Below, piece by piece: positions 63,849-64,000 of a DNA stretch of 64,000 nt. The stretch spans positions 34,444-98,443 of the forward strand of contig JBNGIQ010009547.1 of assembly GCA_049999765.1 (NCBI GenBank). The letters run 5' to 3'. The first letter of the stretch is position 1; every line of letters begins with the position of its first letter. A model generated the notes under the pieces. That model made no database searches. It saw only the letters and a program-made list of their open reading frames with translations, and was not told the DNA's origin. The DNA is from Phaeoceros laevis. Taxonomy: Eukaryota; Anthocerotophyta; Anthocerotopsida; Notothyladales. Both the position numbers and the translations under genes were made by a program.

Positions 63849-64000
63849 GAAGGAAGCTTTGCACACTTGCGTATATCCTCCCACAAGACGCTGCGTTTGC
63901 CAGCTCCCATCGCAGATCGCAAGGTGGCGACAAGGAGCCAACTCTTGCCTTTCCTGGTCTTGGTCCTTGGAACAGAAGAAGTTTATTTCCGGTGTGTGAT
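63849..64000. other. Upstream edge of the window
   Basis: Leader/promoter of the amidotransferase gene. The frame stays open upstream of ATG 63848 to a TTG at 63941 without another Met. Confidence 0.4.

Overview
The window is nuclear DNA of a land plant with compact genes: introns mostly 50-200 nt with GT-AG ends, two long intronless PLS-class pentatricopeptide genes, a CONSTANS-like gene, RDR1, a LysM receptor-like protein, alpha-tubulin, an intron-containing H2A, and a tRNA-Gln. The abundance and style of the PPR genes with short introns suggest a seed-free plant (bryophyte or lycophyte), but the species cannot be named from the sequence.

Layout. 1-8.5 kb: a CONSTANS-like B-box/CCT gene (+), a membrane thioredoxin-fold protein without CXXC (-), a repeat-bearing gap, and an STK16-type kinase (+). 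8.9-14.2 kb: an intact PPR gene and an ankyrin gene, each with a decayed copy of the other beside it, the relic of a tandem duplication of about 1.4 kb. 14.3-15.3 kb: tRNA-Gln and two head-to-head inverted-repeat elements (a third copy at 5.4 kb). 15.6-28 kb: mostly minus-strand genes: ZCCHC10-like, a GT61-like glycosyltransferase, a TraB-domain protein, a RING-CH E3 ligase and an atypical SDR with an in-frame stop. A SnoaL-like gene lies divergent from the SDR. 29.4-31.7 kb: a 5'-truncated, multiply frameshifted ER-type Ca2+-ATPase pseudogene. 31.9-43.1 kb: p24 cargo receptor, CCX cation exchanger, a Cdc14/SIN-component-like gene, a PPR 3' scrap, a tandem universal-stress-protein gene with a GC-AG intron, H2A, and a divergent alpha-tubulin. 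44.1-47.7 kb: a second large PPR gene. 48-51.6 kb: two tandem paralogous single-pass membrane proteins of a family I do not recognise. 52.4-59.7 kb: a LysM receptor-like protein with a degenerate kinase, then RDR1. 59.8-60.2 kb: a MITE with target-site duplication. 60.4-63.8 kb: an EF-hand protein and a gamma-glutamyl-peptidase-like amidotransferase.

The strongest candidates for something undescribed are the tandem membrane-protein pair (47962-51646), the alpha-tubulin without Lys40 and without a terminal tyrosine, and the PPR/ankyrin duplication with reciprocal decay. Housekeeping and trafficking genes dominate; there is no operon-like organisation. Several N runs are assembly artefacts: two are flanked by identical 47-bp repeats, and two 100-N runs inside exons probably replace very few bases.

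Gene models were built by hand from splice-site phase and conserved protein sequence. Exon coordinates are given in each entry, on the coding strand. Multi-exon phase closed to a whole number of codons in every model marked with high confidence.
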